NCBI GenBank assembly: GCA_963658085.1
Contig: CAVKOU010000005.1
Coordinates: 39,135 to 103,134 of the forward strand
From: CAKRJP01 sp963658085
GTDB lineage: Bacteria > Bacillota > Clostridia > Lachnospirales > Lachnospiraceae
Reading direction: 5' to 3'
Length of the DNA stretch: 64,000 nt
Position numbers and translations under genes: made by a program
In this document: piece by piece, positions 1 through 8,642 of the stretch
Position numbering within the stretch: position 1 is the first letter of the stretch
Layout: the number at the start of each line of letters is the position of its first letter
The notes under the pieces: generated by a model
Told to the model about the DNA's origin: nothing
What the model saw: the letters and a program-made list of their open reading frames with translations, nothing else
Databases searched by the model: none

Positions 1-257
1 CTGGTGATGCTTGATTGCAGTTTAATATAGTTCACACAGACAAACAAAGCTACCACTGCAGCCACTGCAAGAAACACGACATAGGCCTTGTTCATGCTCT
101 GAGCTTTTCTTCGGTTTCTTTTTGCCTGTACGCTTAATTTTCTACGTCTTTTCGGAGCTCTTTCACGGCGTCCTTCTGGATTAGCCTGTGGTTTCGGCAC
201 GGCATTTCCATACACATAAGCCTGTTCACGTTCATCCCTATATGTAGTTCTCGCCAC
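1..257 (-). CDS. FtsL-like septum formation protein (5' part only)
   Basis: The reading frame opens at a GTG (255-257) preceded by an AAAGGGGG ribosome binding site about eight bases upstream, and runs off the left edge after 85 codons. The visible part has a basic N-terminal tail rich in Arg and Lys, then one hydrophobic span beginning near AYVVFLAVAAVV, then a polar outward-facing stretch. This short type II membrane layout directly after mraZ and rsmH is that of FtsL, a bitopic division protein that joins the septal synthesis complex. FtsL sequences diverge strongly, so the name rests on position and topology, not on conserved residues. A GTG start and lack of a complete end make this easy to miss. 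Confidence 0.72.
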   Translation of the reverse strand, partial: MARTTYRDEREQAYVYGNAVPKPQANPEGRRERAPKRRRKLSVQAKRNRRKAQSMNKAYVVFLAVAAVVALFVCVNYIKLQSSIT

Positions 258-335
258 GAAACCTCGCCCCCTTTCTGCATTCTTAACTCTTCCAATTTTC
301 AAAAAGGATCTCTATAAAAAAATCCTCCTAAGATG

Positions 336-376
336 CTTTCATCTGACAAGTTTCACGCTACCCTGTCAGATGAAAG
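336..376 (-). other. Strong hairpin between rsmH and the FtsL-like gene
   Basis: A perfect 13-base stem (336-348 with 364-376) and 15-base loop abuts the rsmH stop codon. In the transcript it is followed about 12 bases later by an AGGAGG and a run of seven T. The T run is too far from the stem for a textbook terminator, so partial termination, RNA processing or 3'-end stabilisation of the mraZ-rsmH message are all possible. Confidence 0.5.
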
Positions 377-378
377 AT

Positions 379-1314
379 TTAAGCCCGCTCAAAAACGCGA
401 AGCTTTGCACTTTTTGAACGGCTGTTATATTCCAATTCTTCTTCACTAGGAAGAATTGGTTTTCTTGTTACAATACTCCCCTTTGATACTTTCCCACATA
501 CGCACACAGGAAAGTCCGGTGGACATGTGCAAGGATTCTCATTTTTTCTGAAAGCACTTTTTACAATGCGATCTTCCAGTGAATGAAAAGTTATGATACA
601 CAGGCGTCCTCCCGGGTTCAATAAATCAATCATATCATCCAATGAATCTCTCAATACCTCTAACTCCCGATTCAGTTCAATCCGGATTGCCTGAAAGGTC
701 CGCTTTGCCGGATGTCCTGATTTCTTTTGATATTTCATTGGAATGGCAGCCCGGATTACTTCCGTCAGCTGTCCTGTAGTCTCAATCGGGGCTTTGCTTC
801 TGGCCATTACAATATGTTTGGCAATATTTGCCGCAAACTTATCTTCCCCGTAATCCCTGATTACTCTGCAAAGCTCCTTTTGACTATAGTCATTTACAAT
901 ATCCCTGGCCGTCATGGTCTGTCTTGTATCCATCCGCATATCTAAAGGTGCATCCTCTCTGTAAGAGAATCCTCTCTCTGCGGTATCAAGCTGATAGGAA
1001 GACACTCCAAGATCCAATACAATGCCATCGACCTTGCAAATTCCTAATTCCTGAAGCCTCGACTTCATATCACAATAGTTGCTTCTGACAATTGTGACCT
1101 TCTCCCCGAAGTCTTTTAATCGGTTGCTTGCAGCCTCGATAGCTGCCGCATCCTGGTCTATTCCTACAATACTCCCTTTTTCGCCTAAGCGTCTGCAGAT
1201 CTCATAGCTGTGACCGCCACCTCCCAATGTACCATCTACGTAAATGCCATCAGGTCTGATATTCAGTCCATCTACGGTTTCCTGCAACAATACTGACGTG
1301 TGTTTGAATTCCAT
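379..1314 (-). CDS. rsmH: 16S rRNA (cytosine1402-N4)-methyltransferase RsmH
   Basis: RsmH (MraW) uses S-adenosylmethionine to methylate N4 of C1402 in the ribosomal P site. The 311-residue protein has the family opening HTSVLLQETVDGL, the nucleotide-binding stretch DGTLGGGGHS near residue 28, a GIDQDAAAI acidic loop and the C-terminal ITFHSLEDRIVK signature. Length is normal. It lies 30 bases downstream of mraZ in the standard order mraZ-rsmH-ftsL, so it is probably transcribed from the mraZ promoter and would share MraZ control. Confidence 0.96.
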   Translation of the reverse strand: MEFKHTSVLLQETVDGLNIRPDGIYVDGTLGGGGHSYEICRRLGEKGSIVGIDQDAAAIEAASNRLKDFGEKVTIVRSNYCDMKSRLQELGICKVDGIVLDLGVSSYQLDTAERGFSYREDAPLDMRMDTRQTMTARDIVNDYSQKELCRVIRDYGEDKFAANIAKHIVMARSKAPIETTGQLTEVIRAAIPMKYQKKSGHPAKRTFQAIRIELNRELEVLRDSLDDMIDLLNPGGRLCIITFHSLEDRIVKSAFRKNENPCTCPPDFPVCVCGKVSKGSIVTRKPILPSEEELEYNSRSKSAKLRVFERA

Positions 1315-1344
1315 ATCTTCTCCCTCTAGATACTTAAAAATTCA

Positions 1345-1785
1345 TTAGAGACTGAATCCACTTGCTTCCATGCCGGCAGCAATGTCCTCGATGCTCATCT
1401 CCACCTCAGCATTCTTCTCTTCCCATCTGGCCTTATCCCAAATCTCGGCACGCTTCCCCATGCCTACAAACACCACTTCCTTATCGATGCCTGCAAATGT
1501 TCTAAGATTAGATGGTATCAGTGTTCTTCCTTGTTTATCTAGGTCTCCGTCCACTGCGCTGCCCTGAAAAAAGTGGGCAAATGCACGAGCGTTTTTATCG
1601 GTGGTGGTCGGTAGGTTGTTGAGCTTCTCTTCAAAGGCAGTCCATTCGTCTTCCGGATGTACAAACAGGCAGTTATCCATTCCCTTAGTTATGACGAAAT
1701 GCTCCCCTAAATCGTCACGAAACTTCGCTGGGATGATAAGTCTACCCTTAGCGTCTATGTTATGACTGTACTCTCCTTTCAACAT
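1345..1785 (-). CDS. mraZ: Transcriptional regulator MraZ
   Basis: MraZ is a DNA-binding protein with two SpoVT/AbrB-like half domains that forms a ring and controls the division and wall cluster, including its own gene. The 146-residue product starts MLKGEYSHNIDAKGRLIIPAKFR and repeats the motif as LDKQGRTLIPSNLR near residue 83, the two DxKGR(L/T)xIP copies that define the family. The ATG follows a TAGGAGAG site. It is the first gene of the cluster, and a direct-repeat array upstream matches the kind of site MraZ binds. Confidence 0.96.
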   Translation of the reverse strand: MLKGEYSHNIDAKGRLIIPAKFRDDLGEHFVITKGMDNCLFVHPEDEWTAFEEKLNNLPTTTDKNARAFAHFFQGSAVDGDLDKQGRTLIPSNLRTFAGIDKEVVFVGMGKRAEIWDKARWEEKNAEVEMSIEDIAAGMEASGFSL

Positions 1786-1811
1786 TTTTGAACTCTCCTA
1801 TCCAAAGGGAA

Positions 1812-1858
1812 CCACTTTTATTCCACTTTGCTCCACTTTTCACCACTTTCTACCACTT
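1812..1858 (-). promoter_or_regulatory. MraZ operator: five direct repeats at 10-11 bp
   Basis: On the minus strand the core AAGTGG or AAAGTGG recurs at plus-strand positions 1812, 1823, 1833, 1843 and 1853, so every repeat faces the same side of the helix. MraZ proteins are known to bind short GTG-containing direct repeats ahead of mraZ. The array starts at the predicted transcription start of mraZ and runs downstream into the leader, which fits autorepression. Confidence 0.75.
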
Positions 1859-1864
1859 GTCACC

Positions 1865-1893
1865 ATTGTAAACCAGTTCCTATACCATTTCAA
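1865..1893 (-). promoter_or_regulatory. Promoter of mraZ-rsmH-ftsL
   Basis: TTGAAA (1888-1893) and TACAAT (1865-1870) are separated by exactly 17 bases on the minus strand. The predicted start near 1858 falls at the edge of the MraZ repeat array. Confidence 0.75.
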
Positions 1894-1977
1894 GACCTTT
1901 TTCATGAAAAAAATGTGTCCGAATTTTCATAAATCTTAAAAATTCCCCCTTAAAACCCTGTCTTTTTTATTTTTATA

Positions 1978-2017
1978 CATAAAAAAGAAGAACCCCGGAT
2001 AACCTAAAGTTCTTCTT
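1978..2017 (-). terminator. Terminator after the small membrane protein gene
   Basis: Nine-base arms AAGAAGAAC/GTTCTTCTT (1985-1993 with 2009-2017) are followed by T residues on the minus strand. It ends the transcript of the 79-residue protein gene and separates it from the mraZ promoter. Confidence 0.75.
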
Positions 2018-2065
2018 CCTCATCTTTTCCTCTATAATGTGGGAATAAGTCCCACAATCTTACAC

Positions 2066-2305
2066 TTACTCAGCACTCAACCCCTGCATATAATTGCCAA
2101 CTGCTGTATAATCGATCTCCACTTCCTCTGTCGTCTTGTTGGAAGTATAGGTATTATATCCAGAATAGCCGATCCATGCAACAAATGCTAATCCCACAAT
2201 TCCATAAGCAAATCTACGAACAACAGCTCCGATCTTCTCTTTACGCATGTTCTTCTTACGATTTGCTTTCTCTTTCTTGTAGCGATCTACTTTTGCCTGA
2301 CTCAT
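2066..2305 (-). CDS. Small single-span membrane protein of unknown function
   Basis: A 79-residue protein with a very basic N-terminus (about 12 Lys/Arg in the first 30 residues), one hydrophobic span around residues 32-48 (FAYGIVGLAFVAWIGYSGY) and an acidic polar tail. The positive-inside rule puts the N-terminus in the cytoplasm. I recognise no domain. It lies 59 bases downstream of the degV-family gene on the same strand and has its own terminator, so the two may be cotranscribed. Function is not inferable. Confidence 0.75.
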   Translation of the reverse strand: MSQAKVDRYKKEKANRKKNMRKEKIGAVVRRFAYGIVGLAFVAWIGYSGYNTYTSNKTTEEVEIDYTAVGNYMQGLSAE

Positions 2306-2364
2306 ATCTAATGCACTCCTTTATGCTTCACTTCGTTCTGCTCAGTATAACACAGATTGCACTT

Positions 2365-3204
2365 TTATACAACCATGATCACGCCACCGTCAGAAGCATA
2401 CATGCTACTGATACCTGCGGTATCTAACAGGATCACATCTTTGAACTCTGCTTGTTCAAGAATCGTCTTCTTCACTTCCTCTGCACGCTCCTTGCAGTTG
2501 CAATGGGAAATAGCAAGCACCTTATCTCCGGTATCCCCTGCATCATCCAAAAGTTGTTGAATCATCTTAAGAAGTGCCTTCTTCACTCCTCTGGTTTTTC
2601 CAAGTTGCTGAATCGCACCTTCCGGAGTAGAACCCATAACAGGTTTAATATTCAACGCGGAAGCCACCAGAGCTTTAATTCCTGTAAGACGTCCATTCTT
2701 CTTTAATGTCTCCAGACTTTCCAAAACAAAATAGGTATGTTGGGTAGCAATATAGGTTTCCACAGTCTCAACCACTTCTTCAAAACTCATACCCTGATCT
2801 TCACATTCTTTAATCTTTAGTCCGATCAAAGTTTCCCCGATGGATGCAGATTTGGAATTAAATACATAAATATCCTTCTCTCCATACTCCTCTGTATAAA
2901 GATTCTTCCCAAGGACTGCACTGTTATAAGATCCGCTAAGCTCTGCAGAAAGAGTTACCGCATACACCCGCTCGGCATCGCAGTTATAACCTTCCATATA
3001 CTTTTCCGGAGATGGGCAGGAAGACTTCGGACACTCCGGGGATTGTTCCACCCACTGTAGAAACTGAGCCTGATCAAAACTTTCATCATCTACAATATGA
3101 TGTCCATTTACATCAATCGTTAAAGGAGCTGTCTCAAAGCATCCACTTTCTTTCATCTCTTTTGTCAGTTCTCCACAACTGTCAATAATAACCTTATAAC
3201 TCAT
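2365..3204 (-). CDS. DegV family fatty-acid-binding protein
   Basis: DegV (EDD fold) proteins bind a single fatty acid; several Firmicute members hand fatty acids to the FakA kinase. This 279-residue protein has the typical opening YKVIIDSCGELT, the SSCPSPEKYMEGY segment that lines the ligand pocket, the VTLSAELSGSYNSA motif near residue 83, and the GRLTGIKALVASALNIKPVM stretch near 170. Length is typical. No fakA partner is in the window. A candidate extended -10 promoter lies upstream. Confidence 0.92.
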   Translation of the reverse strand: MSYKVIIDSCGELTKEMKESGCFETAPLTIDVNGHHIVDDESFDQAQFLQWVEQSPECPKSSCPSPEKYMEGYNCDAERVYAVTLSAELSGSYNSAVLGKNLYTEEYGEKDIYVFNSKSASIGETLIGLKIKECEDQGMSFEEVVETVETYIATQHTYFVLESLETLKKNGRLTGIKALVASALNIKPVMGSTPEGAIQQLGKTRGVKKALLKMIQQLLDDAGDTGDKVLAISHCNCKERAEEVKKTILEQAEFKDVILLDTAGISSMYASDGGVIMVV

Positions 3205-3298
3205 ATATGCCTCCCTAATATATCCCAGTATCTAATCTAGCAAACAATCTTTTGCATTATCAGCTTCTATACTATGTAGTTTTCATTACTACTTTGAT

Positions 3299-3307
3299 AT
3301 AATAGCA
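3299..3307 (-). promoter_or_regulatory. Candidate extended -10 promoter for the degV-family gene
   Basis: TGC followed by TATTAT (-10 at 3299-3304) forms an extended -10 element about 95 bases ahead of the start codon. No good -35 is visible. Confidence 0.45.
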
Positions 3308-3381
3308 CATCTCCTTATATAATGGAAGATATCATTTTAGTTTTGTCGACTTCGGTCTATAAAAGCAAGTCCACTTACTGT

Positions 3382-3412
3382 AAAAAAAAACTGTCGCAAT
3401 CTCTTGCGACAG
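3382..3412 (-). terminator. Terminator after ftsW
   Basis: Nine-base arms CTGTCGCAA/TTGCGACAG with a four-base loop (3391-3412) are followed by nine T on the minus strand. It begins only five bases after the ftsW stop codon. Confidence 0.93.
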
Positions 3413-3417
3413 CTTCG

Positions 3418-4599
3418 TTATTTTAATCGAATTTTTCTTGATATACCAAGAGCCATCCCCATTTCCGCAAACAGGAAGATAATAGAAGTTCCTCCGTAAC
3501 TAATAAAAGGAAGGGTAATACCTGTAGTAGGAATCAAGTTAATCACTACACATACATTTAAAATTACCTGCAATGAAATATGCGCAGCAATTCCTACTAC
3601 TATAAGAGCCGTATAGGTATCCGGCGCATTTCTGGCAATAAAGATCAATCGGTAGATCAATAGTCCAAATAATACCAAAACAATAATAGCTCCAAAAACT
3701 CCCAGTTCTTCACATATGATGGATAAAATCATATCGTTTTGTACCTCTGGGATTACCATCTTCTGGGTACTATTTCCAAGCCCTTTTCCAAAAAAGCCAC
3801 CGGAACCTACCGCATAAAGTCCTTGCATCACCTGATAACCTCCGTCGGAAGCATATTTTTCCGGATTCAGCCAAACCAGTACTCGCCTGAGTCGAAAACT
3901 TCCGCTGGTTTCCATCATAGTTCCAAGAACTCTGGCGAAGTAAATAGCCCCGAATCCAACAAATACTGCCAAACCAGTCCAAAATTTCCAATGCGGACTT
4001 ACGATTACAATCATAATATAAGTAATGCCAATAACAATCATAGCGGTACTGAGATTTTCTGTAAGTGCATAGACTGCTATAGACTGAAAAAAACCTACCG
4101 CAAGAATCCATAAGCTTTCCCCGAACTTTTCACTCCTGTGTCCATATTGACAAATCATCACTGGTATACAAATAATCACTGCAATCTTAGCGATTTCCGC
4201 AGGCTGAAATTGAACACCTAACTTCAGCCATCGCCTGGCACCATTTACTTCGACTCCTAAGGGAGTTTGCACCAAAGCCATTAAAAAGAGTGCGATTACA
4301 TAGAGCCACCAGGCGTACTTCTTATAATATTTGGCCTCTCCCCAAAATGCAACGGCAAACATGACTACAAGGCCACCGGCCATAAAACCTGCCTGCTTTC
4401 TAAAGTAATACATACTATTTCCGTAATCAATCACTCCTCTATAGGCGCTAGTACTATAGAGCATCACCAGCCCAAAACATATAAGAAGAATCAATACCGC
4501 CAACAGGCTGTAGTCAAAATATGGCAGGCCCTCTCTTACTTTTTTCACACCGGCTTTTAATTTTTTCTTGCCAGTCCCTTGTTTCTTTGTTGCTTCCAT
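3418..4599 (-). CDS. ftsW: SEDS-family peptidoglycan polymerase (FtsW/RodA/SpoVE)
   Basis: SEDS proteins polymerise peptidoglycan from lipid II together with a class B penicillin-binding protein. This 393-residue protein has about ten membrane spans and the family hallmarks: FDYSLLAVLILLICFGLVMLYS at the first span, ARRWLKLGVQFQPAEIAKIA near residue 125, and GITLPFISYGGTSI near residue 360. A cytoplasmic Lys-rich N-terminus precedes the first span. It stands alone with its own promoter and terminator, outside the mraZ cluster, so FtsW, RodA and SpoVE cannot be separated by context. Confidence 0.9.
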   Translation of the reverse strand: MEATKKQGTGKKKLKAGVKKVREGLPYFDYSLLAVLILLICFGLVMLYSTSAYRGVIDYGNSMYYFRKQAGFMAGGLVVMFAVAFWGEAKYYKKYAWWLYVIALFLMALVQTPLGVEVNGARRWLKLGVQFQPAEIAKIAVIICIPVMICQYGHRSEKFGESLWILAVGFFQSIAVYALTENLSTAMIVIGITYIMIVIVSPHWKFWTGLAVFVGFGAIYFARVLGTMMETSGSFRLRRVLVWLNPEKYASDGGYQVMQGLYAVGSGGFFGKGLGNSTQKMVIPEVQNDMILSIICEELGVFGAIIVLVLFGLLIYRLIFIARNAPDTYTALIVVGIAAHISLQVILNVCVVINLIPTTGITLPFISYGGTSIIFLFAEMGMALGISRKIRLK

Positions 4600-4669
4600 T
4601 TATATTTCCCTTCATTCACAGACAGTCATCCCAAAACAACCGCTTTATATCTATACTCCAATTGCCCTT

Positions 4670-4698
4670 ATTATACTCACAGAGGATTAGAAAGACAA
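4670..4698 (-). promoter_or_regulatory. Promoter of the ftsW-type gene
   Basis: TTGTCT (4693-4698) and TATAAT (4670-4675) with a 17-base spacer on the minus strand. The -35 nearly touches the guaB terminator. Confidence 0.7.
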
Positions 4699-4701
4699 GA
4701 A

Positions 4702-4730
4702 TAAAAAGAGACAACCAGCGGCTGTCTCTT
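4702..4730 (-). terminator. Terminator after guaB
   Basis: Arms AAGAGACAGCC/GGTTGTCTCTT (one G-T pair) followed by TTTTATT on the minus strand. Confidence 0.85.
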
Positions 4731-4770
4731 AAGCTTTCTTATATAAATATATGGAAAATATTTTCCACTC

Positions 4771-6225
4771 TTATTCTCCGGAACTATAGTTTGGAGCTTC
4801 TTTTGTAATATGAATATCATGAGGATGGCTTTCCTTCAAGGAAGCAGCAGAAATCTTTACAAATTTTCCTGTCTTCTTAAGAGTCTCCACATCAGGAGCT
4901 CCACAATATCCCATACCGGAACGAAGTCCACCCATGAGCTGGAATACAGTATCCTCTACAGATCCCTTATAAGCAACACGTCCTTCAACTCCTTCCGGAA
5001 CTAATTTCTTAGCATCAGACTGGAAGTAACGATCCTTGCTTCCGTTCTCCATAGCAGCGATCGATCCCATACCACGATATACTTTGTATTTTCTTCCCTG
5101 ATATAATTCGAAAGTTCCCGGGCTCTCATCGCATCCTGCAAAGATGCTTCCCATCATACATACATTGGCACCAGCTGCAATCGCTTTTGTCATATCTCCG
5201 GAATACTTGATACCACCGTCAGCAATGATCGGTATACCATACTTATCTGCAGCTTCATAGCAGTTCATAACTGCTGTTACCTGAGGAACACCAATACCGG
5301 CAACGATACGTGTTGTACAGATAGATCCAGGTCCGATACCAACCTTAACAGCATCTACACCTGCCTTGATAAGAGCCTCTGTAGCTTCTCCGGTAGCAAC
5401 GTTACCTGCAATCACCTGAAGGTCCGGATACTTGCTCTTAATCATATCTACTGCATGAAGAACATTGGCCGAGTGTCCGTGAGCTGAATCAAGAACAACT
5501 GCATCTACATGTGCATTCACCAGTTCCTGGGTTCTCTCTAAGCAGTTGGCTGTAATACCGATAGCTGCTCCGCAAAGAAGTCTTCCCTGATTATCCTTAG
5601 CTGCCATAGGATACTTGATCTGTTTTTCAATATCCTTAATGGTAATAAGACCCTTTAAGTTAAAGTCCTTATCTACGATTGGAAGCTTCTCTTTTCTAGA
5701 TCTTGCTAAAATCTCCTTAGCCTCGTCAAGAGTAATCCCCTCCGGCGCTGTAATCAGTCCTTCTGATGTCATGGATTCCTTAATCTTCTTAGAGAAGTCC
5801 TCCTCGAATTTTAAGTCTCTATTTGTAATGATACCTACTAACTTTCTTCCCTCTGTAATAGGTACTCCTGAGATTCTGAACTTTGCCATAAGATTATTGG
5901 CATCCTCTAATGTATGTTCCGGAGACAGGAAAAATGGATCTGTGATAACGCCGTTCTCTGAACGTTTTACCTTATCTACCTCTTCTGCCTGTGCCTCAAT
6001 AGACATATTTTTGTGGATGATACCAATTCCTCCCTGACGAGCCATAGCGATTGCCATACGATGCTCTGTAACCGTATCCATACCTGCACTCATCATAGGA
6101 ATATTTAATCTGATCTTCTTCGTCAGATTTGTAGATAAATCTACTTGGTTTGGAATCACTTCTGAATATGCCGGTACTAACAACACATCATCAAATGTAA
6201 TACCTTCTCCAATAATCTTACCCAT
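4771..6225 (-). CDS. guaB: IMP dehydrogenase GuaB
   Basis: GuaB oxidises IMP to XMP with NAD, the committing step to GMP. The 484-residue protein carries the TIM barrel with tandem CBS domains inserted at about residues 95-210, the loop GIGPGSICTTR near residue 300 containing the catalytic Cys, and the flap segment YRGMGSIAAM. It is single-gene, bounded by its own promoter and terminator. I looked for a purine riboswitch in the leader and saw none. Confidence 0.97.
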   Translation of the reverse strand: MGKIIGEGITFDDVLLVPAYSEVIPNQVDLSTNLTKKIRLNIPMMSAGMDTVTEHRMAIAMARQGGIGIIHKNMSIEAQAEEVDKVKRSENGVITDPFFLSPEHTLEDANNLMAKFRISGVPITEGRKLVGIITNRDLKFEEDFSKKIKESMTSEGLITAPEGITLDEAKEILARSRKEKLPIVDKDFNLKGLITIKDIEKQIKYPMAAKDNQGRLLCGAAIGITANCLERTQELVNAHVDAVVLDSAHGHSANVLHAVDMIKSKYPDLQVIAGNVATGEATEALIKAGVDAVKVGIGPGSICTTRIVAGIGVPQVTAVMNCYEAADKYGIPIIADGGIKYSGDMTKAIAAGANVCMMGSIFAGCDESPGTFELYQGRKYKVYRGMGSIAAMENGSKDRYFQSDAKKLVPEGVEGRVAYKGSVEDTVFQLMGGLRSGMGYCGAPDVETLKKTGKFVKISAASLKESHPHDIHITKEAPNYSSGE

Positions 6226-6299
6226 GGTTATTCTTCCTCTCTTTCTTCTCTTATATTTTATTATATCAAACCAATTCTTAGGTCATGATGTTACCGATA

Positions 6300-6329
6300 A
6301 TAATAACGAATTTTCATGCTCCTTGTCAA
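6300..6329 (-). promoter_or_regulatory. Promoter of guaB
   Basis: Perfect TTGACA (6324-6329), 17-base spacer, TTATTA (6301-6306) or 18-base spacer with TATTAT. The leader is about 70 bases long. Confidence 0.75.
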
Positions 6330-6427
6330 CCGCTACCTTCTCTTTCACCCTTAAATTATACTTATGAATTTTGCATCATTTTCTTATAAATGATGCTCAT
6401 AAATATTATTTCAAAGAAAAATGATAC

Positions 6428-6466
6428 AAAAAAAGACGGCAGGACTTCTTCTCCTGCCGCCTTTTT
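6428..6466 (-). terminator. Terminator after groEL (works on both strands)
   Basis: GC-rich stem GGCAGGA/TCCTGCC (core 6437-6458) with flanking pairs, A run on one side and T run on the other. It ends groESL on the minus strand. Confidence 0.92.
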
Positions 6467-6511
6467 AACTCACAAGTCTCAATTAGCTAGATTATTAATT
6501 CGTGCTCCGAA

Positions 6512-8137
6512 TTACATCATTCCCATACCAGCTCCTGCTGCCGCATTCGCTGCTGCGCTTTCATCTTTGATATCTGCTACAACAGACTCTGTTGTAAGAA
6601 GTGTAGATGCAACGCTTGTTGCGTTCTGAAGGGCACTTCTTGTAACCTTTGCAGGATCAAGGATTCCGGCCTCTACCATATCTACATACTCATCATGTAA
6701 TGCATCATATCCAAATCCAGGCTCTGCTTCTTTTACCTTATTGATGATAACAGATCCTTCCAATCCTGCATTTGCAGAAATATGGAACAAAGGTGCTTCC
6801 AAAGCTTTCAGTACAACCTTTGCACCGGTCTTCTCATCTCCCTCTAAGGTATCAGCAAGGGCTTCTACCTTCTTAGAAGCATGGATATAAGCAGATCCAC
6901 CACCTGAGATGATTCCTTCTTCCACTGCTGCTCTTGTAGCATTGAGGGCATCTTCCATACGATATTTCGCTTCTTTCATCTCGGCTTCTGTTGCTGCACC
7001 TACACGGATTACTGCAACTCCACCGGCTAATTTTGCAAGTCTCTCCTGAAGCTTCTCTTTGTCAAATTCAGAAGTGGTTGTCTCTAACTGTGCTTTAATC
7101 TGAGCTACACGATCTGCAATATCCTTCTTATCTCCAAGACCATCTACAATCGTTGTATTTTCTTTTGTAACCTTTACGCTCTTTGCACGTCCAAGATGTT
7201 CTAAGGTTGCATCCTTAAGATCCATTCCAAGCTCATCGGAGATTACCTGTGCACCTGTCAAGGTTGCAATGTCTTTTAACATATCTTTTCTGCGATCGCC
7301 ATATCCTGGAGCCTTAACAGCTACTACATTGAATGTTCCACGAAGCTTGTTGACGATCAAGGTTGTAAGAGCCTCTCCTTCAACATCCTCAGCAACGATC
7401 AATAGTCTTGCGCCAGACTGTACAATCTGTTCTAATAATGGAAGAATCTCCTGAATATTAGAAATCTTCTTATCTGTGATCAAGATATATGGATCTTCCA
7501 AAGTTGCTTCCATCTTATCCATATCCGTTGCCATGTATGCGGAAATATATCCACGATCAAACTGCATACCTTCTACCAGATCAAGTTCTGTCTGCATGGT
7601 CTTAGACTCTTCAATCGTGATAACACCATCGCCGGAAACTTTCTCCATAGCGTCAGCTACCATTTGTCCAACTTCTTCATCTCCTGCAGAAATAGAAGCA
7701 ACCTTAGCGATCTGTGCTTTATCTTTTACTGTGCTTGACATCTCTTTGATAGCTTCTACAGCAACTTCTGTTGCCTTCTTCATTCCTTTACGAAGAATAA
7801 TCGGATTTGCTCCTGCTGCTAAGTTCTTCATTCCTTCGTTTACCATTGCCTGCGCAAGAACAGTAGCTGTTGTAGTACCATCTCCTGCCACATCGTTGGT
7901 CTTTGAAGCTACTTCTTTGATAAGCTGAGCTCCCATGTTCTCAAATGGATCTTCTAACTCGATGTCCTTTGCAATAGTAACACCATCATTAGTGATTACC
8001 GGACTTCCGTAAGATTTATCAAGTACTACGTTTCTTCCCTTTGGTCCAATAGTTACACGAACAGTATTCGCCAACTGATTTACACCTGATTCCAATGCAC
8101 TTCTTGCTTCTGCACCAAATTTAATCTGCTTTGCCAT
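6512..8137 (-). CDS. groEL: Chaperonin GroEL
   Basis: The 60-kDa chaperonin forms a double heptamer ring that folds proteins with ATP. The 541-residue product begins MAKQIKFGAEARSALESGVN, has the ATP loop VAGDGTTTATVLAQ near residue 85, the GGGVAV-type segment as LAGGVAVIRVGAATE near 400, and ends in the typical GMGMM tail. It follows groES by 107 bases, both under CIRCE. Confidence 0.98.
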   Translation of the reverse strand: MAKQIKFGAEARSALESGVNQLANTVRVTIGPKGRNVVLDKSYGSPVITNDGVTIAKDIELEDPFENMGAQLIKEVASKTNDVAGDGTTTATVLAQAMVNEGMKNLAAGANPIILRKGMKKATEVAVEAIKEMSSTVKDKAQIAKVASISAGDEEVGQMVADAMEKVSGDGVITIEESKTMQTELDLVEGMQFDRGYISAYMATDMDKMEATLEDPYILITDKKISNIQEILPLLEQIVQSGARLLIVAEDVEGEALTTLIVNKLRGTFNVVAVKAPGYGDRRKDMLKDIATLTGAQVISDELGMDLKDATLEHLGRAKSVKVTKENTTIVDGLGDKKDIADRVAQIKAQLETTTSEFDKEKLQERLAKLAGGVAVIRVGAATEAEMKEAKYRMEDALNATRAAVEEGIISGGGSAYIHASKKVEALADTLEGDEKTGAKVVLKALEAPLFHISANAGLEGSVIINKVKEAEPGFGYDALHDEYVDMVEAGILDPAKVTRSALQNATSVASTLLTTESVVADIKDESAAANAAAGAGMGMM

Positions 8138-8244
8138 GTTAATATTCCTCCTAACTTTCTAACATTCCAGTTGTTCTAAACCTAAAATAACTCAAAATAA
8201 AAGAGCCTCCTTATCTATAGAAACAACTGCTCTCATCTAATCTC

Positions 8245-8529
8245 TTACTCTACGATTGCCAGAAGATCTGACTGTTTTACGATGATATATTCCTCATCAT
8301 TCATCTCAATGGTAGTTCCTGCAAACTTTGCATAAACAACCTTCTGTCCAACTTCAACCTGCATCTGAACGTCATTTCCATCGATCACTCCACCTGGTCC
8401 TACAGCAATAATCTCTGCCTGCTGAGTTTTCTCCTTAGACTGTCCCGGAAGAACGATTCCTGACTGTGTAGTCTCCTCTGCTGAGATTGGTTTCAATACA
8501 ACTCTGTCACCTAATGGTAATAACTTCAT
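8245..8529 (-). CDS. groES: Co-chaperonin GroES
   Basis: The heptameric lid of GroEL. The 94-residue protein starts MKLLPLGDRVVLK, has the mobile loop EETTQSGIVLPGQSKEKTQQ (residues about 18-37) that docks on GroEL, and the roof and C-terminal strands GQKVVYAKFAGTTIE and EEYIIVKQSDLLAIVE. Length is standard. It is the first gene of the groESL operon, directly behind the CIRCE operator, so HrcA repression and heat induction are expected. Confidence 0.98.
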   Translation of the reverse strand: MKLLPLGDRVVLKPISAEETTQSGIVLPGQSKEKTQQAEIIAVGPGGVIDGNDVQMQVEVGQKVVYAKFAGTTIEMNDEEYIIVKQSDLLAIVE

Positions 8530-8601
8530 TCTGATATCCTCCTTAATTTAAAGTAACTGTTCAGCATAATCACTAAACAGGTACAAGCTTTAGTGTTGAT
8601 G

Positions 8602-8628
8602 TTAGCACTCATAAAAAAAGAGTGCTAA
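8602..8628 (-). promoter_or_regulatory. CIRCE operator of groESL
   Basis: A perfect TTAGCACTC-N9-GAGTGCTAA inverted repeat, the consensus HrcA-binding CIRCE element, lies just downstream of the groES promoter. A further half site TAGCACTC at 8647-8654 sits in the promoter spacer. Confidence 0.97.
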
Positions 8629-8642
8629 TAAACTCTAGGTAT

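Noticed and set aside
3739..4113. Plus-strand frames opposite ftsW
   Set aside because: They lie wholly inside a clear SEDS gene, lack ribosome binding sites and show no domain.
6226..6430. Purine riboswitch ahead of guaB
   Set aside because: The leader after the predicted start is only about 70 bases and shows none of the conserved purine-aptamer helices.
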